64,000 bases of DNA from an uncultured Lacinutrix sp. (GCF_947500325.1 NZ_CANMRQ010000006.1:1-64000), one strand, 5' to 3'; shown: positions 24,817 through 34,060, counted from the stretch's first letter. The notes: generated by a model not told the origin, from the letters alone. Translations and numbers: made by a program.

Positions 24817-26214
24817 ATGGAATATAGAATAGAAAAAGACACAATGGGCGATGTAAAAGTGCCTGCTAATAAACTTTGGGGAGCACAAACTGAGCGCTCT
24901 AGAAATAATTTTAAAATAGGCACACCAGCTTCTATGCCATTAGAAGTTGTTTATGGTTTTGCTTATTTAAAAAAAGCTGCCGCATATACCAATGCAGAAT
25001 TAGGTGTTTTAGATAATGAAAAGCGTGATTTAATTGCACAAGTCTGTGATGAAATTTTAGATGGTAAACATGATGACCAGTTTCCTTTAGTTATTTGGCA
25101 AACTGGTTCTGGTACACAGAGTAATATGAATGTTAATGAGGTAATTGCTAATAGAGCACACCAAATAGCAGGAAAGGTAGTTGGTGAAGGTGATAAAACA
25201 ATTCAACCAAATGATGATGTAAATAAGTCACAATCCTCTAATGATACATTTCCAACTGGGATGCATATTGCTGCTTATAAAAAAGTAGTAGAGAATACTA
25301 TCCCTGGTGTAAAACAATTACGTGATACTTTAAATGCAAAATCTAAAGCATTTAAAGACGTAGTAAAAATTGGTAGAACACATTTAATGGATGCAACACC
25401 ACTAACTTTGGGTCAAGAGTTTTCTGGTTATGTATCTCAATTAGATCATGGTTTAAAAGCTTTAGAAAATACCTTACCACACTTAGCAGAGTTAGCACTT
25501 GGAGGTACTGCTGTTGGCACTGGTTTAAATACGCCTAATGGTTATGATGTTTTAGTGGCTAAATATATAGCACAGTTTACAGATTTACCTTTTATTACCG
25601 CAGAGAACAAATTTGAAGCTTTAGCGGCTCACGATGCAATTGTTGAAACTCACGGAGCTTTAAAACAAATAGCAGTATCCTTAAACAAAATTGCAAATGA
25701 TATTAGAATGATGGCTTCAGGCCCACGTTCTGGTATTGGTGAAATAATTATCCCTGCTAATGAACCTGGAAGTTCTATTATGCCTGGAAAAGTAAACCCA
25801 ACACAATGTGAAGCTTTAACTATGGTATGTGCTCAAGTTATGGGTAATGATGTTGCTGTAACTATTGGTGGCACTCAAGGTCATTATGAACTTAATGTTT
25901 TTAAACCAATGATGGCTGCTAATATTTTACAAAGTGCACAACTTATTGGTGATGCTTGTGTTAGTTTTGAAGCACATTGTGCTTCTGGTATAGAGCCAAA
26001 TCATGATGTTATTAAAGAATTATTAAATAATTCTTTAATGCTAGTAACGGCATTAAATACTAAAATTGGTTATTATAAAGCTGCTGAAATAGCTAATACT
26101 GCTCATAAAAACGGAACAACTTTAAAAACAGAAGCTGTTAATTTAGGTTATGTTACTGCTGAAGAATATGATGAATGGGTTAAACCAGAAAATATGGTTG
26201 GGAGTTTAAAATAA
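24817..26214 (+). CDS. fumC: Class II fumarate hydratase
   Basis: Iron-independent fumarase of the TCA cycle: fumarate plus water to L-malate, homotetramer in the cytoplasm. The 465 residues are the usual length. Family motifs are [16 protein letters not shown] near 91, [11 protein letters not shown] near 140, [12 protein letters not shown] near 186 and the signature [16 protein letters not shown] near 318, whose serine is the catalytic base region. A -7-like TAAATTTG at 24783-24790 suggests a promoter with a short leader. It is followed by a strong terminator, so it is monocistronic, just outside the accessory stretch. Confidence 0.97.
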   Translation: MEYRIEKDTMGDVKVPANKLWGAQTERSRNNFKIGTPASMPLEVVYGFAYLKKAAAYTNAELGVLDNEKRDLIAQVCDEILDGKHDDQFPLVIWQTGSGTQSNMNVNEVIANRAHQIAGKVVGEGDKTIQPNDDVNKSQSSNDTFPTGMHIAAYKKVVENTIPGVKQLRDTLNAKSKAFKDVVKIGRTHLMDATPLTLGQEFSGYVSQLDHGLKALENTLPHLAELALGGTAVGTGLNTPNGYDVLVAKYIAQFTDLPFITAENKFEALAAHDAIVETHGALKQIAVSLNKIANDIRMMASGPRSGIGEIIIPANEPGSSIMPGKVNPTQCEALTMVCAQVMGNDVAVTIGGTQGHYELNVFKPMMAANILQSAQLIGDACVSFEAHCASGIEPNHDVIKELLNNSLMLVTALNTKIGYYKAAEIANTAHKNGTTLKTEAVNLGYVTAEEYDEWVKPENMVGSLK

Positions 26215-26231
26215 ACGACCCGTTTATATAT

Positions 26232-26270
26232 AAAAAAGCCGATAGCATATTATGTTATCGGCTTTTTTTT
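26232..26270 (+). terminator. fumC: Intrinsic terminator after fumC
   Basis: AAAAAAGCCGATA (26232-26244) pairs with TATCGGCTTTTTT (26256-26268), then further Ts. Confidence 0.9.
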
Positions 26271-26366
26271 ATTAGTATTAGTTAGTTATTATATGGGATA
26301 TACAATATTTTGAATACAAGTTTATAACAATCATTTCTTTTAAGCATTAACATAGGTTAATAACAT

Positions 26367-26945
26367 TTAAAGTTTTGCTCTAATTCTACTCAATTGTACT
26401 GGTGTAATGCCCAAACTAGCAGCTATTTGATATTGTGGAATAATATTATCTAAGTTGTGAATTCTTTCTCTTAAAGCCAGATAACGCTTAGTAGCATCTT
26501 TTGTTGACAATTCTATAAAACGAGATTCATTTAATAAAATTAAATATTCTAAATATCTATTATATACAGTCATTACATTCATATCCTGATAGCACAACAA
26601 ATAAAAATCTTTAAAATCTATTTCAAAAATATGACAATCTGTTAACGTTTCGAATATAGTATTGGTTGGGCGTTGCTTTAGTAATGCCCTAAAAGAGGAA
26701 AAAAACATATACTCATTAATTAGTGTTTTAGTTAACTCTTTTCCACTATCTAAAATAATATAAGATCTTACTACTCCTTTTGCTAAGAAATACAATTTTT
26801 GAGGGATAACGCCTTGCCTTAAAAGCTTTTTATTGGACTTAATTTCTCTATAAGTTCCCATTTCATAGAGTTTATCAAACACAGAATCAGGAACAGGATG
26901 AAACTTATTGACAAAGTCAAAAGCTTCTTTATAATATGGTTTCAT
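26367..26945 (-). CDS. Crp/Fnr-family transcriptional regulator
   Basis: Cyclic-nucleotide-binding-fold regulator of 192 residues. The N-terminal jelly-roll (about 15-120) contains IPQKLYFLAKGVVRSYI and a degenerate phosphate cassette, without the RxS needed for strong cAMP binding, and no Fnr-type cysteine cluster. The C-terminal helix-turn-helix is short: KRYLALRERIHNLDN, then IPQYQIAASLGITPVQLSRI, in which the SLGITPVQLSRI helix would read DNA. This layout is common in Bacteroidota Crp/Fnr relatives. It is alone, divergent from the small membrane gene at 27120. Ligand and targets are unknown. Confidence 0.88.
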   Translation of the reverse strand: MKPYYKEAFDFVNKFHPVPDSVFDKLYEMGTYREIKSNKKLLRQGVIPQKLYFLAKGVVRSYIILDSGKELTKTLINEYMFFSSFRALLKQRPTNTIFETLTDCHIFEIDFKDFYLLCYQDMNVMTVYNRYLEYLILLNESRFIELSTKDATKRYLALRERIHNLDNIIPQYQIAASLGITPVQLSRIRAKL

Positions 26946-27119
26946 AATATTAATTTCGAAATATAATTCGCACCTTATATTTCAATTACACATTTACCGT
27001 ATCAAAGTAGTTATAAAATAGTTTGGATAGAGAACATTTCGACGTAACACTTTTTATTAACGCCAGAAAGCATGTCGTAATTAAATATTCAGTTTATGCA
27101 TTTTATCCTATATTTGAGC

Positions 27120-27404
27120 ATGAAAAAATATCTAAGCGATCCAAGGTATAATATTATCGCAATTTTTATTGCAGAAATTATAGGTATTGCATTTACCTTT
27201 ACAGCAGATTTTACGGGCGCTGGCTTGGAATCTGTAATTATAAAATGGGCACCTGCTATTATAGGTATCATAGCATTATTTTCTTATTTAATTTCTAGAC
27301 TTTTTTTAAAGCAATACAATTGGATTATTAGCTTAATAGGTATACTTATTATTTTAATTGTAGCGATACATATTCACAATACAGATTTTACACAAACAAT
27401 ATAA
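27120..27404 (+). CDS. Small membrane protein upstream of hutI
   Basis: Protein of 94 residues with three hydrophobic helices (about 11-32, 40-58, 66-84), no signal peptide and no family that I recognise. I start it at the ATG at 27120 (MKKYLSDPRYN); an in-frame ATG at 27096 would add eight residues. A TATATTTG at 27109-27116 resembles a -7 element but would put transcription right at the start codon, so it is probably chance. It ends one base before the hutI ATG, so the two are translated from one message. Confidence 0.65.
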   Translation: MKKYLSDPRYNIIAIFIAEIIGIAFTFTADFTGAGLESVIIKWAPAIIGIIALFSYLISRLFLKQYNWIISLIGILIILIVAIHIHNTDFTQTI

Positions 27405-27405
27405 C

Positions 27406-28641
27406 ATGGCGTTATTAATTACTAACATAAAAGAACTTCTTCAAGTTCGAGAAACAAATGTCTTAAAGGTTTCTGGTAAAGACATGAACATATTACCAAC
27501 TATAAAAAATGCATATCTTTTAATTGAAGATGATACCATTGTAGATTATGGAAAAATGGAAGACTCTAAAGGTATTGAAGCAGATAAAGTTATAGATGCT
27601 ACTGGGAAATTAGTTTTACCAACTTGGTGTGATTCTCATACCCATATTGTTTATGCTGGTAATAGAGAGCAAGAATTTGTAGATAGAATTAATGGCTTAT
27701 CTTATGAAGATATAGCTAATCGAGGTGGCGGTATTTTAAACAGTGCACAAACATTACAAAACACATCTGAAGACGATTTGTATACACAATCTATTGCACG
27801 CGTTAAAAAAATTATGCAATTAGGTACTGGTGCTATAGAGATAAAGTCTGGTTATGGCTTAACTACAGAAGCAGAGTTAAAAATGCTTCGCGTTATAAAA
27901 CGTATAAAAAAAGAATTTCCAATAAAAGTAAAAGCTACATTTTTAGGCGCTCATGCACTACCCCAAAAATATAAAGACAATAAACAAGGTTATTTAGATT
28001 TAATTATTAATGACATGCTTCCTTTAGTTTCTAAAGAAAACTTAGCTAGCTATATTGATGTTTTTTGTGAAAAAGGTTATTTCAGTATTGAAGATACAGA
28101 ACAAATTTTAATAGCGGCTAAAAAATACCATTTAACACCAAAAATTCATGTTAATCAATTTAATGCTTTTGGAGGCGTAGCTTTGGCTGTAAAGCATAAT
28201 GCTTTAAGTGTCGATCATTTAGAAGAACTTAATGATAAAGATATAGACGCTTTAAAAGGAAGTAATACAATGCCAGTAGCTTTACCTTCTTGTTCTTATT
28301 TTTTAAGCATTCCATATACGCCAGGAAGAACAATTATAAATGCTGGATTACCGCTAGCTCTAGCTACAGATTACAATCCTGGATCTACACCTTCTGGAAA
28401 TATGAATTTTGTATTAAGTACTGCTTGTATAAAAATGAAACTCACTCCAGAAGAAGCGATAAATGCAGCTACAATAAATGGCGCTTATGCTATGGGAATT
28501 GAAAAGAACTACGGTAGTATAACAAAAGGAAAAAAAGCAAACATTATTATTACCAAGTCTATACCAAGTTACAATTATTTGCCATACGCATTTGGTGAAA
28601 ATAATATAGATAAAGTTATTATTAATGGACAAAGTATTTAA
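27406..28641 (+). CDS. hutI: Imidazolonepropionase
   Basis: Third enzyme of histidine degradation: opens 4-imidazolone-5-propionate to N-formimino-L-glutamate; cytoplasmic, metal-dependent amidohydrolase. The 411 residues have the usual family length. The metal-binding HxH is in WCDSHTHIVYAGNR near 75, later ligands are in HVNQFNAFGG near 248 and SVDHLEEL near 272, and the aspartate in LATDYNPGS near 325. It follows the small membrane gene by one base and overlaps the next gene by 17 bases, so translation is coupled. hutG is 3 kb away; hutH and hutU are not in the window. Confidence 0.96.
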   Translation: MALLITNIKELLQVRETNVLKVSGKDMNILPTIKNAYLLIEDDTIVDYGKMEDSKGIEADKVIDATGKLVLPTWCDSHTHIVYAGNREQEFVDRINGLSYEDIANRGGGILNSAQTLQNTSEDDLYTQSIARVKKIMQLGTGAIEIKSGYGLTTEAELKMLRVIKRIKKEFPIKVKATFLGAHALPQKYKDNKQGYLDLIINDMLPLVSKENLASYIDVFCEKGYFSIEDTEQILIAAKKYHLTPKIHVNQFNAFGGVALAVKHNALSVDHLEELNDKDIDALKGSNTMPVALPSCSYFLSIPYTPGRTIINAGLPLALATDYNPGSTPSGNMNFVLSTACIKMKLTPEEAINAATINGAYAMGIEKNYGSITKGKKANIIITKSIPSYNYLPYAFGENNIDKVIINGQSI

Positions 28642-29200
28642 TTTTGATTTAAACGATAAGCCGCTTTCTAAATCATTAAAACGTGTTGGCATTAAAAACT
28701 TCTTAGAAGCTTCTAATTATATAAAACAATTACCATACGGAAGAAATACTGATAGAGCTAATTATACTTTAGTATTAAAAGAACAAAAAGGAACTTGTTC
28801 TACCAAACATGCTTTTTTAAAACAAATTGCTATTGAAAATAATATTACTGAGCTAAGGTTAATTCTTGGTATCTATAAAATGAACAATTCTAACACTAAA
28901 GGTGTTGGTTCTGTACTTGATAAGCATAATTTAGATTACATTCCTGAAGCACATACTTATTTAAAAGTAAACAATACTGTTATTGACCTAACAAATAATA
29001 CCGTTTCTAATGATTCTTTTGAAAATTCAATCTTGTTAGAAGAAGATATTATTCCAGATCAAATTGGTGACTATAAAACCAGTAAACATAAAGCATATTT
29101 AGAACAATGGATTGTTAAAGAAAATATTAATTTTTCATTTAAAGACGTATGGCATATTAGAGAAAAGTGTATCGAAGCATTATCTAATAAAAAAGCCTGA
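28625..29200 (+). CDS. Cys-His-Asp (transglutaminase-like) protein coupled to hutI
   Basis: Soluble protein of 191 residues whose ATG lies inside the last codons of hutI (17-base overlap). It shows the linear order of a transglutaminase-like thiol hydrolase: cysteine in KGTCSTKHAFLKQIA near 60, histidine in IPEAHTYLKV near 112, and aspartate in TVIDLTNN near 122. The fold assignment is an inference from these three residues and their spacing. It may act on a peptide or amide, possibly a formimino or glutamine compound given the neighbour, but no substrate can be named. Its TGA lies within the stem of the following terminator. Confidence 0.7.
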   Translation: MDKVFNFDLNDKPLSKSLKRVGIKNFLEASNYIKQLPYGRNTDRANYTLVLKEQKGTCSTKHAFLKQIAIENNITELRLILGIYKMNNSNTKGVGSVLDKHNLDYIPEAHTYLKVNNTVIDLTNNTVSNDSFENSILLEEDIIPDQIGDYKTSKHKAYLEQWIVKENINFSFKDVWHIREKCIEALSNKKA

Positions 29201-29226
29201 AGTTAATTATACTTCAGGCTTTTTAT
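29190..29226 (+). terminator. Bidirectional terminator overlapping the stop codon
   Basis: AAGCCTGAAGT pairs with ACTTCAGGCTT around a short AT-rich loop (29193-29222) with A- and T-tracts. The TGA stop of the upstream gene (29198-29200) is inside the left arm, and the minus-strand gene at 29249 can use the same hairpin. Confidence 0.85.
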
Positions 29227-29248
29227 TTATTATAGTATTATTACTATT

Positions 29249-30127
29249 TTATCTTAATTCAAAATGAGTACTTGTTACTAATTCTTTCCCTTCAAAAACA
29301 TTCACTGCATACAGGCCTTTCTCGAATTTTTTATTTGCTTTAGAAATATACTCACAAACATCTAGGCTTTCATTTTCGTAATTAAACGTACTTATTAAAC
29401 TATAACGAAGAGATTCTTCACCAAATACAACACGTTTGTTTAAACCTAAAACATTCTTTTTTGGATCTATAACTTGTACAAACACTTCTTTCTCCCCTGT
29501 TTTTACTAAATTACTTTTAGCTACAGTAAAACAAACTCTAATCTTGTCACTTCTTCTTGCTCTTTCTGTTGGTTTTTGTTTTCCAGATGAGCGTTGTATA
29601 ATACCATCTACTTTCATACTATTGGCACTTAACACTGAGGCATTTTCTATAGCATTAGCTAAAGCTACATTTTGCGCTAAAAGTGTATTGGTTCGCTTAG
29701 TAGCATCTTCTAATATTATTTTTGTACTATCTATACTAATTGCTAAATGTTGATTTTCGTTTTTAAGCGCTTCATTTTCAGTTAAAATAAGATCCATTTC
29801 TTTTTGTAGTTGGATATATTTTCTTTGATATTGCCATAAACTTTTAACATTTAATTCGGCAACTTGAAGTGAATCTTTTAAAAGTGTAATGCGATGTGTA
29901 GCATCTTCTAATTTTTTATTAACGACAGTGTTTCGTTTCATTACCTCTTGATAATAATAAATCATCTGGCCATATTTGTCTACTACCCTTTCTTTTTGTG
30001 CTAAAAGTATTTTTTCATTTTCTTGCTTCTCTATATACAAAAATGAGCAATAGGTTACAATTCCAATTAATAAAGTAATAGCGATTCCAAATGCAGATTT
30101 AAATTTAGGGCTTACTGTATCTAACAT
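29249..30127 (-). CDS. Membrane-anchored coiled-coil protein, tandem paralogue B
   Basis: Protein of 292 residues: one N-terminal membrane helix (about 12-31), a long coiled coil (about 35-165, with LQKEMDLILTENEALKNENQ), then a beta-rich C-terminal domain (about 185-292) starting SDKIRVCFTVAKSNLVKTG and ending KELVTSTHFELR. I recall the family as conserved in Flavobacteriaceae and sometimes mislabelled as a chromosome partitioning protein; no ParA motif is present. The next gene upstream is a clear paralogue. A single membrane anchor plus periplasmic coiled coil and sandwich domain suggests an envelope scaffold, but the function is unknown. Confidence 0.75.
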   Translation of the reverse strand: MLDTVSPKFKSAFGIAITLLIGIVTYCSFLYIEKQENEKILLAQKERVVDKYGQMIYYYQEVMKRNTVVNKKLEDATHRITLLKDSLQVAELNVKSLWQYQRKYIQLQKEMDLILTENEALKNENQHLAISIDSTKIILEDATKRTNTLLAQNVALANAIENASVLSANSMKVDGIIQRSSGKQKPTERARRSDKIRVCFTVAKSNLVKTGEKEVFVQVIDPKKNVLGLNKRVVFGEESLRYSLISTFNYENESLDVCEYISKANKKFEKGLYAVNVFEGKELVTSTHFELR

Positions 30128-30567
30128 AACATAGTTGATTAAGGGGTAAAATATTATTTTTCAACATAAGTTATATAATTAAAAATAGGAGATATTCATC
30201 ACATCTTTTTAATTAAAAAACTAATATCCAGTAGGTTAAACTGTAAAATTTATAGATTAAAGCAGGTATTGATTTGTATTAATTTAGAAGAATAAATCTA
30301 GTTATTTTTACTAATATTATTTAATCAATGTTATATGCTAAAGATAATAAAATATCTTTAACAACTAACACTCTCAATTTGAGATAATTGAAGAAATTAG
30401 ATATAAAAAGCGCACTTATTTACTTCGTATTTCTTTCTAAAAAATGAAAATATTAAGTTTCAATTATTAACATGAAATATAAAATGAAATTGTATAAAAA
30501 AACCTGAAACATCGTTTCAGGTTCTTCTTTATATTATAATACTACTATGTAGTGTAGTATAAATAAT
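30128..30567. other. Gene-free stretch between the coiled-coil paralogues
   Basis: About 440 AT-rich bases. It holds the terminator at 30494-30523, a weak hairpin (AAAGATA 30340-30346 / TATCTTT 30353-30359) and no convincing gene or TAnnTTTG promoter. Confidence 0.5.
30494..30523 (-). terminator. Intrinsic terminator after paralogue A
   Basis: AACCTGAAAC (30501-30510), loop ATC, GTTTCAGGTT (30514-30523); on the minus strand it is followed by seven Ts. It lies 45 bases after the stop of the gene at 30568, so the two paralogues are separate transcription units. Confidence 0.85.
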
Positions 30568-31452
30568 TTATCTTAATGAAAATTGTGTGCTTGTTACCAA
30601 TTCTTTCCCATTAAAAACATTTACTTTATATACGCCTTTTATAAAATCATCATTTTTATCTGCTTTAGAAATATACTCACAAATGTCTAGGCTATTATTT
30701 TCATAATAAAATTTACTAATTAAACTGTAATTAAGTGATTCTTCATCAAAAGCAACTTGTTCATTTAAACCTAAAATATTGTTTTTTGGGTCTATAACTT
30801 GAACAAATAATTCTTTATCACCAGTTTCAACTAGTTTATTTCTAGCAACAGTAAAGCATACTTTAATTTTATCACTTCTTCCTGCTCTTTCAGTAGGTAT
30901 TTGCTTTCCAGATGATCGTTCTATTATACCATTCGCTTTCATACTATTTGCAGTTAATACAGCAGCACTTTCAACAACATCTGCTAAAGCTGTATTTTGC
31001 ACTAGAAGAGAATCTGTAAACATAGCACGTTCTTCTAATTGTAATTTTGTACTATCTAAGCTTGTTGCTAAATATTGGTTTTCAACTTTAAGTTTATCAT
31101 TTTCAGTTAAAATAACATCCATTTCTTTTTGAAGTGCTAAATACTTCTTTTTATACTTCCATAGACTTTTTAAATTAGTTTCAGAAATTTGAAGAGAATC
31201 AATTAATCCTTGAATACGATCTTTAGCTTCTACTAAATTTTGATTTACAACAGTATTTTCACTCATTGCAACTTCATATTGAGAAGCCATTTGGTTAAGC
31301 TCATCTAAAACCTTTGCTTTCTCTTGCACTAGGACTCTTTCATTTTCTTGTTTTTCTTTATAAAGTGAGGAAGAATATATTCCTACTCCAATAAATAAAG
31401 CTATTGCTATACCTAATGCGACTTTTAATCCTGTGTTTACTGTGTTTGACAT
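30568..31452 (-). CDS. Membrane-anchored coiled-coil protein, tandem paralogue A
   Basis: Protein of 294 residues with the same plan as the gene at 29249: membrane helix (about 10-29), coiled coil (about 33-160, with LQKEMDVILTENDKLKVENQ), and C-terminal domain from SDKIKVCFTVARNKLVETG to KELVTSTQFSLR. The two are similar along their whole length, with conserved blocks such as FVQVIDPKNNILGLN and ERSSGKQ(I/K)PTERA. This copy is closer to the family form as I remember it, so the downstream copy is probably the derived duplicate. The gene diverges from hutG with about 100 bases between starts. Confidence 0.77.
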   Translation of the reverse strand: MSNTVNTGLKVALGIAIALFIGVGIYSSSLYKEKQENERVLVQEKAKVLDELNQMASQYEVAMSENTVVNQNLVEAKDRIQGLIDSLQISETNLKSLWKYKKKYLALQKEMDVILTENDKLKVENQYLATSLDSTKLQLEERAMFTDSLLVQNTALADVVESAAVLTANSMKANGIIERSSGKQIPTERAGRSDKIKVCFTVARNKLVETGDKELFVQVIDPKNNILGLNEQVAFDEESLNYSLISKFYYENNSLDICEYISKADKNDDFIKGVYKVNVFNGKELVTSTQFSLR

Positions 31453-31556
31453 AATATATTTGTTTTTTTAGGGGTGAAACGTTATTTCTTAAAATTAATA
31501 ATTGTCATTTACTTTTTTAAACGTAATTTTATTTTTTATAACACACTTTCAGTTTA

Positions 31557-32573
31557 ATGAATACACTTGTTTTATTAAAACCAAATGAAGTAGATACTCT
31601 ACTTAATAAACGTCAAGGTGAATCTAAATTTGGCGAACATGTTCAATTATTAACCTCGTCTGCTAACATATACGACGACATAAAAAGTTTAGACGTTAAG
31701 TATGTTCTAATTGGTTTACCCGAAGACGTAGGTGTATTCGCAAACCACGGAAAATCAGGAACTTCAACAACATGGGATAGCACAATTAAAATTTTGTTAA
31801 ATACCCAAAGTAACCAATTTATAAATCCTAAAGACATACTCATTTTAGGTCATCTAGATTTTTCTAAAGCCGTAAATATTACTTCCAAATTAAAGCAAAA
31901 TAATTCAAAACACATAAATAAAGTAAAAAAGTTAGTAACAGAAATTGACAAAGACGTTAGTAACTTGATTTTCAAAATTGTAAATGCAGGTAAAATTCCT
32001 ATAATAATTGGTGGTGGTCATAACAATGCCTATGGTAATATAAAAGGGACGTCATTAGCATTAAAAAAGTCTATTAACTGTATAAACTTTGATGCTCATA
32101 CAGACTTTAGAGCCTTAGAAGGTAGACATAGTGGTAATGGTTTTTCTTATGCCTTTTCTGAAGGTTTCTTAGATCGTTATTTTATATTTGGTATACATGA
32201 AAATTATACATCAGCTTCTATTTTTAATACTCTAAAAGCTGAAAAACGAATAGAATATAATACATATGAAGCTATAGCCGTAAGGCAACAATTAAAGTTT
32301 AAGGCAGAGATGAAAAGGGCTTTAAAACATATATCTAATAAACCATTTGGCATAGAAATAGATTGTGACGCTATGCAAAATATACCAAGTAGTGCACAAA
32401 CTCCAAGCGGATTTTCAGTAGAAAAAACAAGACAATTTATTAACTATTTTGGTTCAAGTAAACAAGCAAAGTATATACATATATGTGAAGCAGCTCCAAA
32501 GAAAAAACAAGTAAACCAAGTTGGTAAATTGATTTCTTTTTTAATTACAGATTTTATAAAATCACAATCTTAG
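31557..32573 (+). CDS. hutG: Formimidoylglutamase (arginase/agmatinase family)
   Basis: Manganese-dependent ureohydrolase-fold enzyme of 338 residues. The metal ligands are in GGGHNNAYGN near 161, NFDAHTDFRALEGRHSGNG near 180 and GIEIDCDAMQNIP near 268. Formimidoylglutamase converts N-formimino-L-glutamate to glutamate and formamide, the last step of histidine degradation; the local presence of hutI makes that the best reading. Agmatinase cannot be excluded from motifs alone. It is preceded by a divergent coiled-coil gene and followed by a 400-base gene-free stretch with a long inverted repeat. Confidence 0.85.
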   Translation: MNTLVLLKPNEVDTLLNKRQGESKFGEHVQLLTSSANIYDDIKSLDVKYVLIGLPEDVGVFANHGKSGTSTTWDSTIKILLNTQSNQFINPKDILILGHLDFSKAVNITSKLKQNNSKHINKVKKLVTEIDKDVSNLIFKIVNAGKIPIIIGGGHNNAYGNIKGTSLALKKSINCINFDAHTDFRALEGRHSGNGFSYAFSEGFLDRYFIFGIHENYTSASIFNTLKAEKRIEYNTYEAIAVRQQLKFKAEMKRALKHISNKPFGIEIDCDAMQNIPSSAQTPSGFSVEKTRQFINYFGSSKQAKYIHICEAAPKKKQVNQVGKLISFLITDFIKSQS

Positions 32574-32974
32574 TTGGTATTACAAAACATTCAAAACACC
32601 GGATTAAGTGATTTATTTATACGTTTAAAAGTATATTTCTTACAAAATAAGACTTTAATCAGGTTTATTTACTTTTAATCGATGTTTTTGAATTTTATAA
32701 TTTAGTATATAAAAGATGTTCTAAATATATTTTAAATTCATACTATAAATGAAACATAAAATAAACTCTTTACAGAGTCAATAGAAAGAAACATTTATTA
32801 TTTAAAAAAAGCATTCTTAAAATTTAATATCATTTTGATTACCCTAAATCGCTATGAAAGTACATATATTTAAGAATGCTTTTTCTTTTTCTTTTACTTC
32901 TCTTTTGCTTAATTAGTGTGTTTATTAAAATTTTCATATATTTACATAAGCACTTATATAATTACATATATAAT
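32574..32974. other. Gene-free stretch with a 16-bp inverted repeat
   Basis: About 400 bases between hutG and the MarR-GNAT gene. Bases 32806-32821 (starting AAAAAGCATTC) and 32869-32884 are a perfect 16-bp inverted repeat with a 47-base loop, ending in T-rich DNA. A terminator with an unusually long loop or a small structured RNA are both possible. ACTCTTTACAGAGT at 32764-32777 is a further small palindrome. Confidence 0.6.
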
Positions 32975-33928
32975 ATGGATGCATTAAGAGGATTTGGTGA
33001 ATTAGGTTTAGGATCAAGACTAAAAAGGTTAAGTGAATACTTAATGAAGGAAACACAATTGGTATATAATCACTTTAATATTGACTTTGACCCCTATTTA
33101 TTTCCCGTATTTAAGATTTTAGTTCATAATAAAGGGGTTACAAATACAGATATTAAAAACTCATTAAACTTATCGCAACCCGCAATTACTCAAGCTATTA
33201 ATAAACTTATAAAAAAGGAGCTCGTAATAATAAGCAGTGATAAAAAAGATAAAAGAAAAAAAATTGTTCATTTATCTAAAAAAGGAGAAACTCTATTTGT
33301 AAAACTAAACCCTATTTGGAAAGACATTGATCTTGTTATTAAGAATTTTACATTAACGACTTCTAGTTCACTTATAGAACACTTAAATACATTAGAAGAT
33401 AAATTAACAGAACAAAGTTTAAGTAGTATGATAATACAAAAAGCTAAGATGAATACTAAAAGTGATTTAGATATTGTTACTTATAAACCAAAATATGCAA
33501 CACATTTTTATAATTTAAATATAGAATGGTTAAAAACTTATTTTTATGTAGAACCATTTGATGAGGAAGTATTAAGTAAGCCAGACCAATATATAATACA
33601 AAAAGGTGGTCATATCTTTTTTGCAATACTAAACAATAAAGTTGTTGGTACAGTAGCTCTAATGCCACTGCCAAAAGAAGATGCTTTCGAGCTTACAAAA
33701 ATGGCTGTATCTCCGAAACATCGTGGGCATAAAATTGGGCAACAATTAATGCAATATTGTATAGATTATGCTAAAGAACATAAATTTAATAGACTCCTAC
33801 TCTACTCTAATACTGTATTAGAAAATGCTATTTATATTTATAGAAAATATGGTTTTATTGAATTAGAATTAGAAAAAAACTCACCATATAAGCGAAGTAA
33901 TATCAAAATGGAATATTTTGGTTTATAG
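32975..33928 (+). CDS. MarR-GNAT fusion: transcription regulator with N-acetyltransferase domain
   Basis: Two-domain protein of 317 residues. Residues 1-145 are a MarR-type winged helix (LFPVFKILVHNKGVTNTDIK, then LNLSQPAITQAINKLIKKELV and the wing DKKDKRKKIVHLSKKGE). Residues 160-317 are a GNAT acetyltransferase, with the acetyl-CoA loop in MAVSPKHRGHKIGQQLM near 245 and the C-terminal NAIYIYRKYGFIELE. Such fusions occur in several phyla, but the substrates are mostly unknown. An in-frame ATG at 32876 would add 33 residues, but that DNA overlaps the inverted repeat at 32869-32884 and encodes a Leu/Phe run, so the start at 32975 (MDALRGFGELG) is preferred. Confidence 0.85.
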   Translation: MDALRGFGELGLGSRLKRLSEYLMKETQLVYNHFNIDFDPYLFPVFKILVHNKGVTNTDIKNSLNLSQPAITQAINKLIKKELVIISSDKKDKRKKIVHLSKKGETLFVKLNPIWKDIDLVIKNFTLTTSSSLIEHLNTLEDKLTEQSLSSMIIQKAKMNTKSDLDIVTYKPKYATHFYNLNIEWLKTYFYVEPFDEEVLSKPDQYIIQKGGHIFFAILNNKVVGTVALMPLPKEDAFELTKMAVSPKHRGHKIGQQLMQYCIDYAKEHKFNRLLLYSNTVLENAIYIYRKYGFIELELEKNSPYKRSNIKMEYFGL

Positions 33929-34033
33929 TAGAATTGTTTGTTATACATCAAAATAAAATATAAAGAAATCACGTATTTATAATACTTCCAATGTAATTGT
34001 TTTAATAGCATAATGTATTTAGAAAAACAAAAT

Positions 34034-34060
34034 AAAGCACTGTAAAACAGTGCTTTACCA
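34034..34060 (-). terminator. Intrinsic terminator between convergent genes
   Basis: AAAGCACTGT (34034-34043), loop AAA, ACAGTGCTTT (34047-34056). On the minus strand it follows the stop of the subtilase gene by about 28 bases and runs into T-rich DNA. Confidence 0.75.

Noticed and set aside
27109-27116. TATATTTG as the promoter of the hutI operon.
   Set aside because: No TTG at -33, and transcription would begin at the start codon itself; the promoter must lie elsewhere.
30340-30359. Hairpin AAAGATA/TATCTTT.
   Set aside because: Short, AT-only and without T-tract; expected by chance in such DNA.
32876-32974. Upstream start adding a hydrophobic Leu/Phe-rich leader to the MarR-GNAT gene.
   Set aside because: The added codons begin within the inverted repeat; MarR proteins are cytoplasmic and start near the residue chosen.
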